A DNA stretch of 64,000 nt from Aquimarina mycalae (lineage in GTDB: Bacteria > Bacteroidota > Bacteroidia > Flavobacteriales > Flavobacteriaceae): contig NZ_JARYGY010000001.1 in NCBI RefSeq assembly GCF_029906345.1, forward strand, positions 594,851 through 658,850, read 5' to 3'. Made by a program: the position numbers and the translations under genes. Shown in pieces: positions 8,518 to 17,179 of this stretch. The first letter of the stretch is position 1. Each line of letters opens with the position of its first letter. Under the pieces are notes generated by a model, which worked only from the letters and a program-made list of their open reading frames with translations, was not told where the DNA came from and did not search any database.

Positions 8518-9735
8518 TTGAAGAAACTTCTACTTAATTATATTGATACTTTTTCAGGTCTTTCCAAAGAGGTTTGGTGGTTAGCACTTATCACATTGAT
8601 TAACAGGATGGGAGCAATGGTAATCCCATTTTTATCTTTATACCTTTCTGATGATTTATGTTTTTCTCTAAGCCAAATTGGTTGGGTAATGACAAGTTTT
8701 GGGCTTGGTTCTTTGCTTGGCGCATGGATTGGTGGTAAATTAAGTGATCAGATTGGTTATTATAAAGTAATACTGGGATCGTTATTTCTAACAGGAATAT
8801 CATTCTTTATAGTTCAATACTTTACCAGTTTTTGGAGTATTTGCATTAGTTTTTTTGTACTTATAGCTATTGCTGATGCTGCTCGACCAGCTTTTTTTGT
8901 TGCACTTAGTGCCTATAGCAAACCCGAAAATAAAACCAGATCTTTAACCTTTATCCGATTAGCAATAAATTTAGGATTCTCTATGGGACCAGCATTAGGA
9001 GGATTAATCATCGCTACGATTGGTTATTCTGGATTGTTTTGGGTTGATGGAATTACTTGTGTTATCGCTGGTTTCATTATGATTAAAACATTACATCCTA
9101 AAAAAGCCAGAATTATTGATAAAGAAATTGTAGTAGATAACCCTACTCCAGCTCACAGTGACGGAATTTACATTCTTTTTCTAATCGCATTGACTTTATT
9201 TGGATTTATTTTTGTGCAATATTTTTCTACAATACCATTATACTACAAAGAGGTGCACCTATTATCAGAAAAAAATATAGGATTGATATTGGCATTGAAT
9301 GGAGCATTAATTTTTGTTTTTGAAATGCCTTTAATTGCCTATCTGGAATCAACATCTCTTTCTAAACTCGGAAATGTAATCAGTGGTTTTATTCTTACAG
9401 GAATTAGTTTTATTTTACTGTTAATCACTCCTTGGGCAGGTATTGTTATTATTGGGATGATTGTCGCAACAATTGGCGAAATGATTTCTTTTCCTTTTGG
9501 AAACGCTTTTGCATTAGATCGATCAAAAAAGGGAAGGCAAGGTGCCTATATGGGATTGTATAGCATGTCTTTTTCGGTAGCACATATCCTAGGTCATAAT
9601 TCTGGAATGCAATTTATCAATATATATGGTTACCATAATGCATGGTTATTTATGGCAGGAATTGCAGCTATTGGAACATTTTTATTGTTTCTTGTAAAAC
9701 GACAAATCAACAAAGAAACAGCTGTACTTTTGTAA
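8518..9735 (+). CDS. Major facilitator superfamily transporter
   Basis: A 12-TM MFS protein of about 405 residues. The loop 2-3 signature appears as GSLLGAWIGGKLSDQIGYYK, with a similar but weaker repeat in the second half. I place the start at the TTG at 8518 (reads MKKLLLNYIDTFSGLSKE). The longer frame begins at a TTG inside the -7 promoter box at 8480-8487. There is no ATG before the first membrane helix. The substrate cannot be read from the sequence; it groups with drug/sugar-efflux-like MFS proteins of Bacteroidota. The DJ-1-like lipoprotein gene follows after 22 bp, so the two are probably one operon. Confidence 0.85.
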   Translation: MKKLLLNYIDTFSGLSKEVWWLALITLINRMGAMVIPFLSLYLSDDLCFSLSQIGWVMTSFGLGSLLGAWIGGKLSDQIGYYKVILGSLFLTGISFFIVQYFTSFWSICISFFVLIAIADAARPAFFVALSAYSKPENKTRSLTFIRLAINLGFSMGPALGGLIIATIGYSGLFWVDGITCVIAGFIMIKTLHPKKARIIDKEIVVDNPTPAHSDGIYILFLIALTLFGFIFVQYFSTIPLYYKEVHLLSEKNIGLILALNGALIFVFEMPLIAYLESTSLSKLGNVISGFILTGISFILLLITPWAGIVIIGMIVATIGEMISFPFGNAFALDRSKKGRQGAYMGLYSMSFSVAHILGHNSGMQFINIYGYHNAWLFMAGIAAIGTFLLFLVKRQINKETAVLL

Positions 9736-9757
9736 CACATTTTTAAGAAATCATCAT

Positions 9758-10522
9758 ATGAAACATCTATGCCTCATTATTATAACCATAATTGTTTTTG
9801 GTTGTAAAGAAAAGAAAACAGAAAAATCTATTGTAAATACAGCTGAACAAGTTAACACAGCTGAAAAGAAAAAAACATTTCCAAAATTAGAGCCTAACCG
9901 TTACAACGTGGCTTTCTTAATTATGGATGGCACCTACAATACTGAATTTACTGCACCTTTTGACATTTTCCAGCATACGCAATATCGTGAAAACATCAAG
10001 CAGATGAATGTTTTTACTGTTGCCAATACAGATGCGCCTATTACAACATTTGAAGGAGTAAAGATCATCCCAGATTATAATTACACAAAAGATTCTTTAC
10101 CAAAAATTGATATTCTGGTTGTACCAAGTGCTGAACATCATTTAGATTCAGACCTAGAAGATGATGTTATGATAAACTTTGTAAAAACGGTCGATAAATC
10201 TGCCACATATATGACTTCTCATTGCGATGGTGCCTTTGTGCTTGCTAAAGCAGGAATATTAAACAATGTTGTTTCGACTACTTTTCCTAGTGATATAGAC
10301 AAGATGCGTACTATGTTTCCTGGTTTAGATATTAGAAAAGACGTTTTATTTGTTCATGATGGTAAATATATTACCTCTGCTGGTGGTGCTAAAAGTTTTG
10401 AGGCGGCTTTATATCTGTGCGAGTATTTATATGGAGCAGAAATAGCAAGATCGCTTGCAAGAGGTCTTGTTATTGACTGGAACCTTGAAGAAGTTCCTCA
10501 TTTGATTATTTCTGAAAAGTAA
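9758..10522 (+). CDS. DJ-1/PfpI (glutamine-amidotransferase-like) lipoprotein
   Basis: A 254-residue lipoprotein; the signal ends in VFGCKEKK. The rest is a DJ-1/PfpI fold: VAFLIMDGTYNTEFTAPFDI as the first strand and nucleophile-side loop, IDILVVPSAEHH, and MTSHCDGAFVLAKAG with the nucleophile-elbow Cys at about residue 156, then FPSDI and YITSAGGAKSFEAALY. Intracellular relatives act as glyoxalases, isonitrile hydratases or the sensory half of AraC regulators. An envelope-anchored version has no clear role. It follows the MFS gene and ends at a strong terminator. Confidence 0.82.
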   Translation: MKHLCLIIITIIVFGCKEKKTEKSIVNTAEQVNTAEKKKTFPKLEPNRYNVAFLIMDGTYNTEFTAPFDIFQHTQYRENIKQMNVFTVANTDAPITTFEGVKIIPDYNYTKDSLPKIDILVVPSAEHHLDSDLEDDVMINFVKTVDKSATYMTSHCDGAFVLAKAGILNNVVSTTFPSDIDKMRTMFPGLDIRKDVLFVHDGKYITSAGGAKSFEAALYLCEYLYGAEIARSLARGLVIDWNLEEVPHLIISEK

Positions 10523-10540
10523 CAAAACATTATACATATA

Positions 10541-10570
10541 AAAAGCGTTCCTTTTACAGAACGCTTTTTT
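10541..10570. terminator. Bidirectional intrinsic terminator
   Basis: AAAAGCGTTC and GAACGCTTTT form a 10-bp stem with a 10-nt loop and T-runs on both strands. It ends the MFS/DJ-1 operon from the left and the first small-RNA-like element from the right. Confidence 0.9.
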
Positions 10571-10738
10571 CAATTTTAGGGCAAATCACGTACTCTCTTT
10601 AGCTTCCAGATTTGGGGTCTTTCAGACTAATGTCCTCACACCTAATGAGCCCCGACGTATTCCAAACTAAAATTTTAAATCTGTATCGTCACACAGGTTA
10701 AAATGTTAATTCTGGCCATACATCAAAGTGTTTTTAAG
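10541..10738 (-). ncRNA. Candidate small RNA, copy 1 of a tandem family
   Basis: On the minus strand a probable -7 box TATCTTTA (10752-10745) is followed by about 200 nt without a reading frame, ending in the hairpin terminator at 10541-10570. Two boxes are shared with copies 2 and 3: GTGTGAGGACATTAG (10641-10627) and CTAAAGAGAGTACG (10602-10589). They are enclosed by a helix in which 10653-10643 pairs with 10588-10578 (GGGC with GCCC, then AUUA with UGAU). Inside, GTC/GAC around a GAA-rich loop can form a small hairpin. A known flavobacterial RNA family such as Flavo-1 is possible, but I cannot check the match. Confidence 0.55.
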
Positions 10739-10905
10739 TTGTAGTAAAGATATTGTAAAAAAACTGTTAATCCAAAAATAATCACGTTAAAAAACATAAA
10801 TATTCGATGAAATACACAAAATAGTGTGTTTTTTAACATTTTAAAGAGAATAAAGACTAAAAATGTCCCGTGAATATATCTATGAATTCCTGATTTTGAG
10901 GTTTT

Positions 10906-11110
10906 ATAAAAAAAGAAAAGTGATCTTAGGTAAGATCACTTTTGCTTATGGGTAAATTACGTACTCTCTTTAGTTATTAGATTTGGGGTCTTTAGACTAA
11001 TATCCTCACACTTAATTTATCCCAATGTGTATTCCAAAAAAAATTTCAAAACCATATCGTCATATTTCTTGAAATCTTATTTTAATGAACACACATTACA
11101 TACTTTTTTA
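10906..11110 (-). ncRNA. Candidate small RNA, copy 2 of a tandem family
   Basis: This has the same layout as copy 1: -7 box TATCTTTA at 11124-11117, about 205 nt to a terminator hairpin (AAAAGTGATCTT / AAGATCACTTTT, 10917-10943), and a minus-strand T-run. The conserved boxes are GTGTGAGGATATTAG (11011-10997) and CTAAAGAGAGTACG (10973-10960). The enclosing helix is kept with different bases: GGGATAAATTA (11023-11013) pairs with TAATTTACCC (10959-10950). That compensatory change argues for an RNA structure rather than a DNA repeat. Shared flanking words TATCGTCA and GGAATAC lie upstream. No protein frame fits. Confidence 0.55.
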
Positions 11111-11229
11111 TAGTTATAAAGATATATTAATTTCTGTACCAAAACGGTAGTAAAACAAAAAGTTATTAACAAAATAACGATTAAGTGTTAATTAAACCCG
11201 TTAAAATACACAAAATCTAATCCAAAAGG

Positions 11230-12654
11230 TTATTCAAAAGAGTGGTATTTAGAGGTGCCTAAATACTTTTTAATTAGTTCATTATACTCTTTAGATAATT
11301 TTAATGCCAATGTACCTTCTATTACATACAGTTGTTCTATGTCCTTAAATCCATGCTGTAACATTTTTTCTAAGTAAAAAAGTGCTGTTTCATAATCTTG
11401 ATCCATCGCACTAAAAGAAATAACATTTCGATACGATTCGAAATCTTCTTTATCCACTATTGTACTCAAAACATTTAAAAATATTTTTTGATCCAATACT
11501 TGTTCTTCTTTAGTCTTATCTTCTTTTTTATATTCTTTAATAAGGTTTTTGAGGTATCCTTTTATTCTAAAAGCCATATTAGTGGCATATTTTTCATTCG
11601 ATACTATTAGCGTATCTAATTCATTCATTCGATATTGCCACCAACCTAAATTCTCATATTGACTAAACTCAACATCCTCTTCTAAAGACAAAAACAATGT
11701 CTCTCGTAGAAACCCTTCTCTATTATGATATTTTGATCTTAATCTTTTTTCTTTTTTATACACACTGAGCTTCTTAATTCTTTTTTGTTCTTCTTTTAAA
11801 AAATCAGTCTCAAAAAATAAATGATATTTATTCCTTATTCTTGTTAACTCATCATATGCATGTAAGTAGGCTTTTTTCTTTTCTAATAATTCTACTTCTC
11901 TAAGGTCTTTTTCATATGCTTGTTTTACCCAAGTAGAATCTGTTAGTATTTTACCTTTTAACATATCTTGTAATGTAAAAGATAACAAAGCTTTTTTCAT
12001 TAGACTTTGTAATGGAAGGGCTTCATTTTTATCATAGACATATATATCTGTAGGTACAGATTTCCTTTTTAAGTACTTTTTTGTATTCAAAAAATATTGA
12101 TACCTAAAATTTTTATCATGTACTACTCCTATATAAGAGAAGTCTTTTCTTACCTTAACAGATTCGTTATAATAGTAAGTGTTATTTATTGCGATTACAC
12201 CATTAAACTCTTTATATATAATAGGTAACAAACTATTTAGTGTCGCATCCTCACCGATACCTGTTACATAAATTCTTCTATTATGAATTGGCAAAAGAGA
12301 AAAAATATGTTCCATAATTAACGGTACATAATCCGATTTATCATTAATGTTTGATTTTTCGGGAAAATCGGCAACTACTACAACATAGTTTAATTCTTCT
12401 GCAGCCTTACTAAACAGTGTAGTGATGGCATTCGCATTGCCTGTAGAATCAAATCCAAAAAGTATTGGCCAAGTTTTACTTAAATCAAAAGATTTGGGCA
12501 AGTATATGCTATAATTACTTCCTTCTTTAGAGGGAATACTTAAAGAATCAATGACTACACCTTTTTTCAATCTTAGCCTTTCTTGACCATATGATTGTGC
12601 AATTGTGCACAAAAATGTACTTAACAAAACAGTTCTAATCAAATGTAATATCAC
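11230..12654 (-). CDS. Secreted alpha/beta-hydrolase-fold protein, catalytic serine missing
   Basis: A 474-residue protein with a signal peptide (to QSYGQ), a hydrolase-like N-terminal domain (about 25-215) and a long charged helical C-terminal half rich in Lys/Glu (about 220-474). It is a paralog of the protein at 17585-18769. Both share IDS-S near the start, YLPKSFD, and the same fold order. At the nucleophile elbow, where the paralog reads SGFSGGS, this protein reads TGIGEDA, with Gly134 replacing Ser. It is therefore probably not a hydrolase; a binding or structural role is more likely. Three genes and an RNA element separate it from the paralog. Confidence 0.65.
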   Translation of the reverse strand: MILHLIRTVLLSTFLCTIAQSYGQERLRLKKGVVIDSLSIPSKEGSNYSIYLPKSFDLSKTWPILFGFDSTGNANAITTLFSKAAEELNYVVVVADFPEKSNINDKSDYVPLIMEHIFSLLPIHNRRIYVTGIGEDATLNSLLPIIYKEFNGVIAINNTYYYNESVKVRKDFSYIGVVHDKNFRYQYFLNTKKYLKRKSVPTDIYVYDKNEALPLQSLMKKALLSFTLQDMLKGKILTDSTWVKQAYEKDLREVELLEKKKAYLHAYDELTRIRNKYHLFFETDFLKEEQKRIKKLSVYKKEKRLRSKYHNREGFLRETLFLSLEEDVEFSQYENLGWWQYRMNELDTLIVSNEKYATNMAFRIKGYLKNLIKEYKKEDKTKEEQVLDQKIFLNVLSTIVDKEDFESYRNVISFSAMDQDYETALFYLEKMLQHGFKDIEQLYVIEGTLALKLSKEYNELIKKYLGTSKYHSFE

Positions 12655-12732
12655 ATCAATTCAATTTTGGTTAAAAAATAACGTCACAAAAAACACCTTT
12701 TATTGCAGCATTAAAAACAATAGTAATGAATA

Positions 12733-13551
12733 CTATACTCCAATACTTCCTAACTCTACTCCTTCAGAATATGCTACTTTTATATTATGTTCGCTAAAAG
12801 CTCTTTTGATCTCTTGATGAGCTACAAAGGTCACTTCCCAAAAATCATCAGGTTTCACATAAGGTCTTACCGCGATTAAAATATTATGAGAATCAAAATT
12901 TTCTATTCCTATTTCAGGAACTGGGGTATCTAATATCTTTTCTATAGGATTTAAGGTATCTTCAATAATTTTTTTGACTTTAGGAAAGTCTTCATTATAG
13001 GGCATCGTAACTCCTATTTCTAATCTAATCAATCCTTTCTTAGAATAATTTGCAACTACATCATCAGTGATCTTAGCATTAGGGATAATTAAAACTTTAT
13101 TTCCTGGAGTTGTTACTATTGTATTAAAAATGCCTATCTCCTGAACTTTTCCAAAAGATTCTCCAACCTGTATCCAATCATCAATTTGATATGGTTTCAG
13201 AAACATAATTAAAATCCCTGAAGCGAAATTTCCTAAACTTCCTTGAAGTGAAAGCCCAACAGCAAAACTAATTGCCGCAAGAATTGCTACAAAACCAGAT
13301 AGATCAGCACCTAATATAGAAATCACAATAAAAAGAATCGCAATTTTTAACAATACCGAAATAATAGAACTAAGAAACGGACGCATCGTATCAGAAATAT
13401 TCATCCGCTTTAATGCAGTATCTATCAATTTCAGTATTCTTTTAATGACCTTGAATCCAATCCAAAGTATTAACGCTGCACCAATAATTCTTGGAGCAAA
13501 AAAGACTATTTTATCAATACCAATCTCTAAATATTCCTGTATTTTATCCAT
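12733..13551 (-). CDS. Small-conductance mechanosensitive channel (MscS family)
   Basis: A 272-residue MscS-type channel of E. coli MscS size. Three membrane segments lie at about 18-40, 62-85 and 88-115. The pore-lining TM3 has the Gly/Ala pattern VGLSLQGSLGNFASGI, followed by the beta domain FLKPYQIDDWIQVGESFGKV and the IPNAKI motif. The cytoplasmic cage runs to about residue 265. It protects cells from hypo-osmotic shock by releasing solutes. It is probably monocistronic, since a terminator and the shortened RNA-like element separate it from the upstream symporter gene. Confidence 0.95.
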   Translation of the reverse strand: MDKIQEYLEIGIDKIVFFAPRIIGAALILWIGFKVIKRILKLIDTALKRMNISDTMRPFLSSIISVLLKIAILFIVISILGADLSGFVAILAAISFAVGLSLQGSLGNFASGILIMFLKPYQIDDWIQVGESFGKVQEIGIFNTIVTTPGNKVLIIPNAKITDDVVANYSKKGLIRLEIGVTMPYNEDFPKVKKIIEDTLNPIEKILDTPVPEIGIENFDSHNILIAVRPYVKPDDFWEVTFVAHQEIKRAFSEHNIKVAYSEGVELGSIGV

Positions 13552-13612
13552 ATATATGTTTTATTGCACCTAAAAATAGGAAAAGAAAAGCATTCTTAAA
13601 TCATATCTATAA

Positions 13613-13644
13613 AAAAACGCTCAACGTTTAAATTGAGCGTTTTT
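13613..13644. terminator. Bidirectional intrinsic terminator
   Basis: AAAACGCTCAA and TTGAGCGTTTT form a stem with an 8-nt loop and A/T runs on both sides. On the minus strand it ends the symporter transcript together with the RNA-like element just before it. Confidence 0.85.
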
Positions 13645-13705
13645 CCTATCTTTTTCCCGTACTATCTTTAGTTTCTAACCTAATGTCCTCACACAAGATG
13701 CAGAT
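13645..13705 (-). repeat. Third, shortened copy of the small-RNA-like element
   Basis: The minus strand carries the same two boxes as the copies at 10.6 and 11.0 kb: GTGTGAGGACATTAG (13694-13680) and CTAAAGATAGTACG (13671-13658). They are separated by only 8 nt instead of 23-24, so the inner hairpin is missing. A terminator follows at once, as in the other copies. There is no clear promoter here; the element may be part of the symporter mRNA 3' end. Confidence 0.5.
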
Positions 13706-13762
13706 AAATTCTATACACTTATATAGTATCAAATCTTATGCCAAAATGAATTAATTAATCAA

Positions 13763-15361
13763 TTATAGAAAAGTATTTTTAGAGATTGCTTCTCTATATT
13801 TCTTAAGTTCTTTTGCCACTCTTGGAGCCATTATAAATAACCCTATCATATTAGGTACAAGCATTGAAAAAATCATTGCATCAGAAAAATCTGTAACTGC
13901 TGTTAAACTCGCTGCGGATCCTATAATTACACAGATGCAAAATATAGTTTTATATATGTACGCTACGTATTTTTCTCTTCCAAACAAATAAGACCAAGCT
14001 TGATACCCATAATAAGACCAGGAAATCATGGATGAAAAAGCAAAAAGAATGACTGCCACACTTAAAACATATGGGAACCAAGAAATACCACTTTCTAACG
14101 CGCTAGCTGTAAGCAATACTCCTTGCTCATCTGATATCTGAGCTCCAACTTCAATCTGTCCAGTGATAATTAAAACCATTGCAGTCATAGTACAAATCAC
14201 CACAGTATCTATAAACGGCTCTAGCAATGCTACCAACCCTTCACTAGCTGCATATTTAGTCTTTACTGCTGCGTGTGCTATAGAAGCAGATCCAATCCCA
14301 GCTTCATTAGAAAAAGCTGCTCTTCTAAAGCCCTGAATCATAACCCCTACTATTCCTCCGCTTATTCCTTCTGCACTAAAAGCGCCATCAACAATAGCAA
14401 GTATAGCTTCAGGTATTATCTTGTAATTAATCGTTATTACCGTAATTACAGCTACTACATACACCACAACCATGGAAGGAACAATCTTATCGGTAACCTT
14501 TGCTATTTTTTTAATTCCTCCAATAATAACAATGGCCACAAAAATTGCCATAATCAAACCAAACAACCATCCTTTTTCATGAATAAAACTATTTTCGGCT
14601 CCAGTCACATGTTCAAACAATTTAAATGCCTGATTCGCCTGAAACATATTTCCTCCGCCAAAAGATCCTCCAACACACATAATAGCAAAAATAATTGCCA
14701 ACACCTTTCCTAAACCACCAAATCCTCTTTCTTTTAAGCCTTTACTCAAATAATACATTGGTCCACCATATACAGTTCCATGTTCATCAATTTCTCTATA
14801 TGCTACACCTAATGTACACTCTACAAACTTCGAAGCCATACCTAGAAATCCTACTAAAATCATCCAGAAAGTAGCTCCTGGTCCACCAATAGATAATGCA
14901 ATTGCAACACCTGCCACATTTCCTAACCCAACTGTTGCTGATAAAGCTGCAGTTAAAGCCTGAAAATGACTTACTTCTCCATCACCTCCTTCTATTCTGA
15001 TTGTATCTGGTAAATCTCCTTCTGTAGTATGAACATTTTCTGAAACCTCTAGAGTGTCGGACTCCTCTAGATCATCATATTTACCCCTAACGATACGAAT
15101 TGATGTTAAAAAGCTCCTAATATTTATCCCTTTAAAGTATATAGTAAAATAAGAAGCTCCTAATAATAAAACAACCAAAACCCAAGGAATTCCAACTTCA
15201 GATGTTATCGGAATTTCTTCAAAAATCGCATCTACAAACCAATCTGTTGCATTTTTAAATCCATCATTGATACGTTGATCTAAAGATTCTTGATATGCTT
15301 CCTGAGCATTAACATAGGTGTATGCAAAAAAAGTAATGCAGCTTACTATTGTTTTCTTCAT
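13763..15361 (-). CDS. Sodium:alanine/glycine symporter (AGCS family)
   Basis: A 532-residue AGCS transporter with about 11 membrane helices. Family motifs include LSATVGLGNVAGVAIAL, GPGATFWMILVGFLGMASKF, TVYGGPMYYL and FRRAAFSNEAGIGSASIAHA. It would import alanine, glycine or similar small amino acids with Na+. The N-terminus has an unusual signal-like segment (to VNAQ) plus an acidic insertion of about 45 residues (EESDTLEVSENV and following) before the first conserved motif. This is common in Bacteroidota members. The gene ends at the shortened RNA-like element and terminator. Confidence 0.93.
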   Translation of the reverse strand: MKKTIVSCITFFAYTYVNAQEAYQESLDQRINDGFKNATDWFVDAIFEEIPITSEVGIPWVLVVLLLGASYFTIYFKGINIRSFLTSIRIVRGKYDDLEESDTLEVSENVHTTEGDLPDTIRIEGGDGEVSHFQALTAALSATVGLGNVAGVAIALSIGGPGATFWMILVGFLGMASKFVECTLGVAYREIDEHGTVYGGPMYYLSKGLKERGFGGLGKVLAIIFAIMCVGGSFGGGNMFQANQAFKLFEHVTGAENSFIHEKGWLFGLIMAIFVAIVIIGGIKKIAKVTDKIVPSMVVVYVVAVITVITINYKIIPEAILAIVDGAFSAEGISGGIVGVMIQGFRRAAFSNEAGIGSASIAHAAVKTKYAASEGLVALLEPFIDTVVICTMTAMVLIITGQIEVGAQISDEQGVLLTASALESGISWFPYVLSVAVILFAFSSMISWSYYGYQAWSYLFGREKYVAYIYKTIFCICVIIGSAASLTAVTDFSDAMIFSMLVPNMIGLFIMAPRVAKELKKYREAISKNTFL

Positions 15362-15464
15362 CTGTTTTTTTGTTATGATTTTCAGACGAAGATTAGGTAA
15401 AAGGAATTATAACAAAAGGTTACGCAGTGATGAAATTTAAAAATCAGAATGCTTAAGTATATGC

Positions 15465-16610
15465 TTAATCAGTATTATCACATTGTATACTAGCATATTG
15501 TAACAGTTGGTTGTTTTTAGCGAATGCTATAAGCTGTTCTTTTCCATCTGCTCCACTAATTTTAAGCACTTTTTTAATTTGATAGATATGAGTCTGGAAA
15601 CCATCTACGCTAATATTCATTTCATCAGCAATTTCTGTATAGGATTTATTAGTGCCGCAAACTCCTAGATTACCTAGCACTTCCTTTTGCCTATCTGATA
15701 ACACTATTCGGGTAGATTCTTTCAAAGAATCAATTTTAATATCTTTTTCTTGTATTCGTTTTTGTAATGAAGAAATTGTATCTAAATGACTTTCGTTAGC
15801 TATCTTAAGTTTTTCCTGAGTACTTAATAATTCAGATTTTTCCTGTAATAGCACTTCTAACTCTGTTTGTTTTAGCTCTTTTTCAGAAAGAAACTTCCAA
15901 CTGTATAAAAGTATAGAGAACAATAAAATAAATAAAAACTTAAACGATAAACCCGTAATTACTCCTAATAAACCCCAAAATTTCTGATCCATAAATTCTA
16001 ACACCTTATCCTGAGGAATAATTCGATGGGTAACCGCAACCACAATTAGTATAAATAAAACAAAACAAGGAAATACCATGAATTTCATATTTCGATTTGC
16101 AAATGCTTTATTCAGTTCATTGAGTAATGCAAATGCTACAATCAAAGAAATTGGAATATCAATTAGCCAAATAAAATTATTGCTAATCTCTGTATTACTA
16201 TATGAAGTGACAATAAAAACAAAAGCAATCATTATAAGTACACCACTAAAAAGAGTAATAAATTCTTTTTCAGAAAAACGTTGTACCATTCTAACCATAA
16301 TGTTACGCTCCTTATGATGCTCAATTGAAGGTAAAGAAAGTAGAATACTAAGAGAATTCGCTAGCGAGATTAGTACTCCCAAATAAATAACAACTTTGTC
16401 TGTTGTTTTTATCTCCATTAGCTGCACTAAAATTATATTAATAAATGCTCCAAAACCCCACAAAAAAATTGCAAAACCAAACCATTTAATCCCAATAATT
16501 GATATCGAAAACTGGTTCTTTATTTTTTCTTTGTAATATATTCGATGAATTACAAAAGCAGTAATTAGGCATACTATTGCTGTTACATAATGTTCTAAGG
16601 TAGCGTACAT
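15465..16610 (-). CDS. Membrane-bound LuxR-type transcriptional regulator
   Basis: A 381-residue protein with seven predicted membrane helices (about residues 8-235), a coiled coil (about 240-295, Leu/Lys/Glu-rich) and a C-terminal LuxR-type helix-turn-helix. The HTH reads LSDRQKEVLGNLGV, then YTEIADEMNISVDGFQTHIY. The layout implies a membrane sensor that acts directly on DNA or releases its HTH. The signal and targets are unknown. The Lrp gene lies 24 bp upstream on the same strand, so the two regulators may be co-transcribed. The symporter gene downstream is a plausible target. Confidence 0.8.
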   Translation of the reverse strand: MYATLEHYVTAIVCLITAFVIHRIYYKEKIKNQFSISIIGIKWFGFAIFLWGFGAFINIILVQLMEIKTTDKVVIYLGVLISLANSLSILLSLPSIEHHKERNIMVRMVQRFSEKEFITLFSGVLIMIAFVFIVTSYSNTEISNNFIWLIDIPISLIVAFALLNELNKAFANRNMKFMVFPCFVLFILIVVAVTHRIIPQDKVLEFMDQKFWGLLGVITGLSFKFLFILLFSILLYSWKFLSEKELKQTELEVLLQEKSELLSTQEKLKIANESHLDTISSLQKRIQEKDIKIDSLKESTRIVLSDRQKEVLGNLGVCGTNKSYTEIADEMNISVDGFQTHIYQIKKVLKISGADGKEQLIAFAKNNQLLQYASIQCDNTD

Positions 16611-16634
16611 AATATTCTAAAGATAGTATATATT

Positions 16635-17084
16635 CTATTTTATTAATTCTCTTCTATCCAGAATTGGGTTATTCTCTACCACATTAGATAAAATAATGTG
16701 TGTTTTAACTTCTCCATAAGTAATAAGCCTATCTATAAAACTCTGAAGATGTGATTGATCCTGTAATACCACTTCCATAATTATATTTTCATTACCAGTA
16801 ATTCGATAACAATTTAAGACTTCATTAAATCCTGAAATTTTTGACAAGAAAGGTTTCAATCGTCCCATAAAAGCTCTTAATGTTATAATTGCCTTTAACT
16901 GATATCCTGTTTTGGCATAAGAAACCTTTGCTGTATACCCTTCTATAATCCCATAATCCTCCATTTTTTTAATTCGCTCAGCAACTGCGGGAGAACTTAA
17001 CCCAACTTTCCTTCCAATTTCTGCATTAGATGATCTGGCATTTTGCTGTAATAGGTGAAGAATTTTCCAGTTTGTTACATCCAT
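16635..17084 (-). CDS. Lrp/AsnC-family transcriptional regulator
   Basis: A 149-residue Lrp/AsnC protein. The N-terminal winged HTH reads LLQQNARSSNAEIGRKVGLS and then SPAVAERIKKMEDYGII. The C-terminal RAM domain (about 65-140) contains NCYRITGNENIIMEVVLQD. These proteins respond to amino acids. With an alanine/glycine-type symporter nearby, amino-acid-dependent control of uptake is a reasonable inference, though not shown. It is divergent from the gene at 17196, with a gap of about 110 bp that must contain both promoters. Confidence 0.95.
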   Translation of the reverse strand: MDVTNWKILHLLQQNARSSNAEIGRKVGLSSPAVAERIKKMEDYGIIEGYTAKVSYAKTGYQLKAIITLRAFMGRLKPFLSKISGFNEVLNCYRITGNENIIMEVVLQDQSHLQSFIDRLITYGEVKTHIILSNVVENNPILDRRELIK

Positions 17085-17179
17085 AACTATTTTAAGTAAA
17101 AAAAGAATTATACATTATTTTTTAAAGCAAATTAACAATTATACCTTAAACTAAAAAGTAATATCCTTATAAATACTCT

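Noticed and set aside
10571-11229. Cis-acting riboswitch on the plus strand
   Set aside because: No gene lies downstream on the plus strand. The terminators and -7 boxes fit minus-strand transcription, so a stand-alone RNA is the better reading.
12605-12817. 70-codon plus-strand frame overlapping the starts and ends of two minus-strand genes
   Set aside because: It overlaps the pseudo-hydrolase start and the mscS end on the other strand. The sequence is low in structure and looks like a shadow frame.
14273-14713. 146-codon plus-strand frame antisense to the AGCS symporter
   Set aside because: It is rich in Ser/Asn/His/Tyr, typical of the reverse complement of a membrane-protein gene. The symporter is certain.
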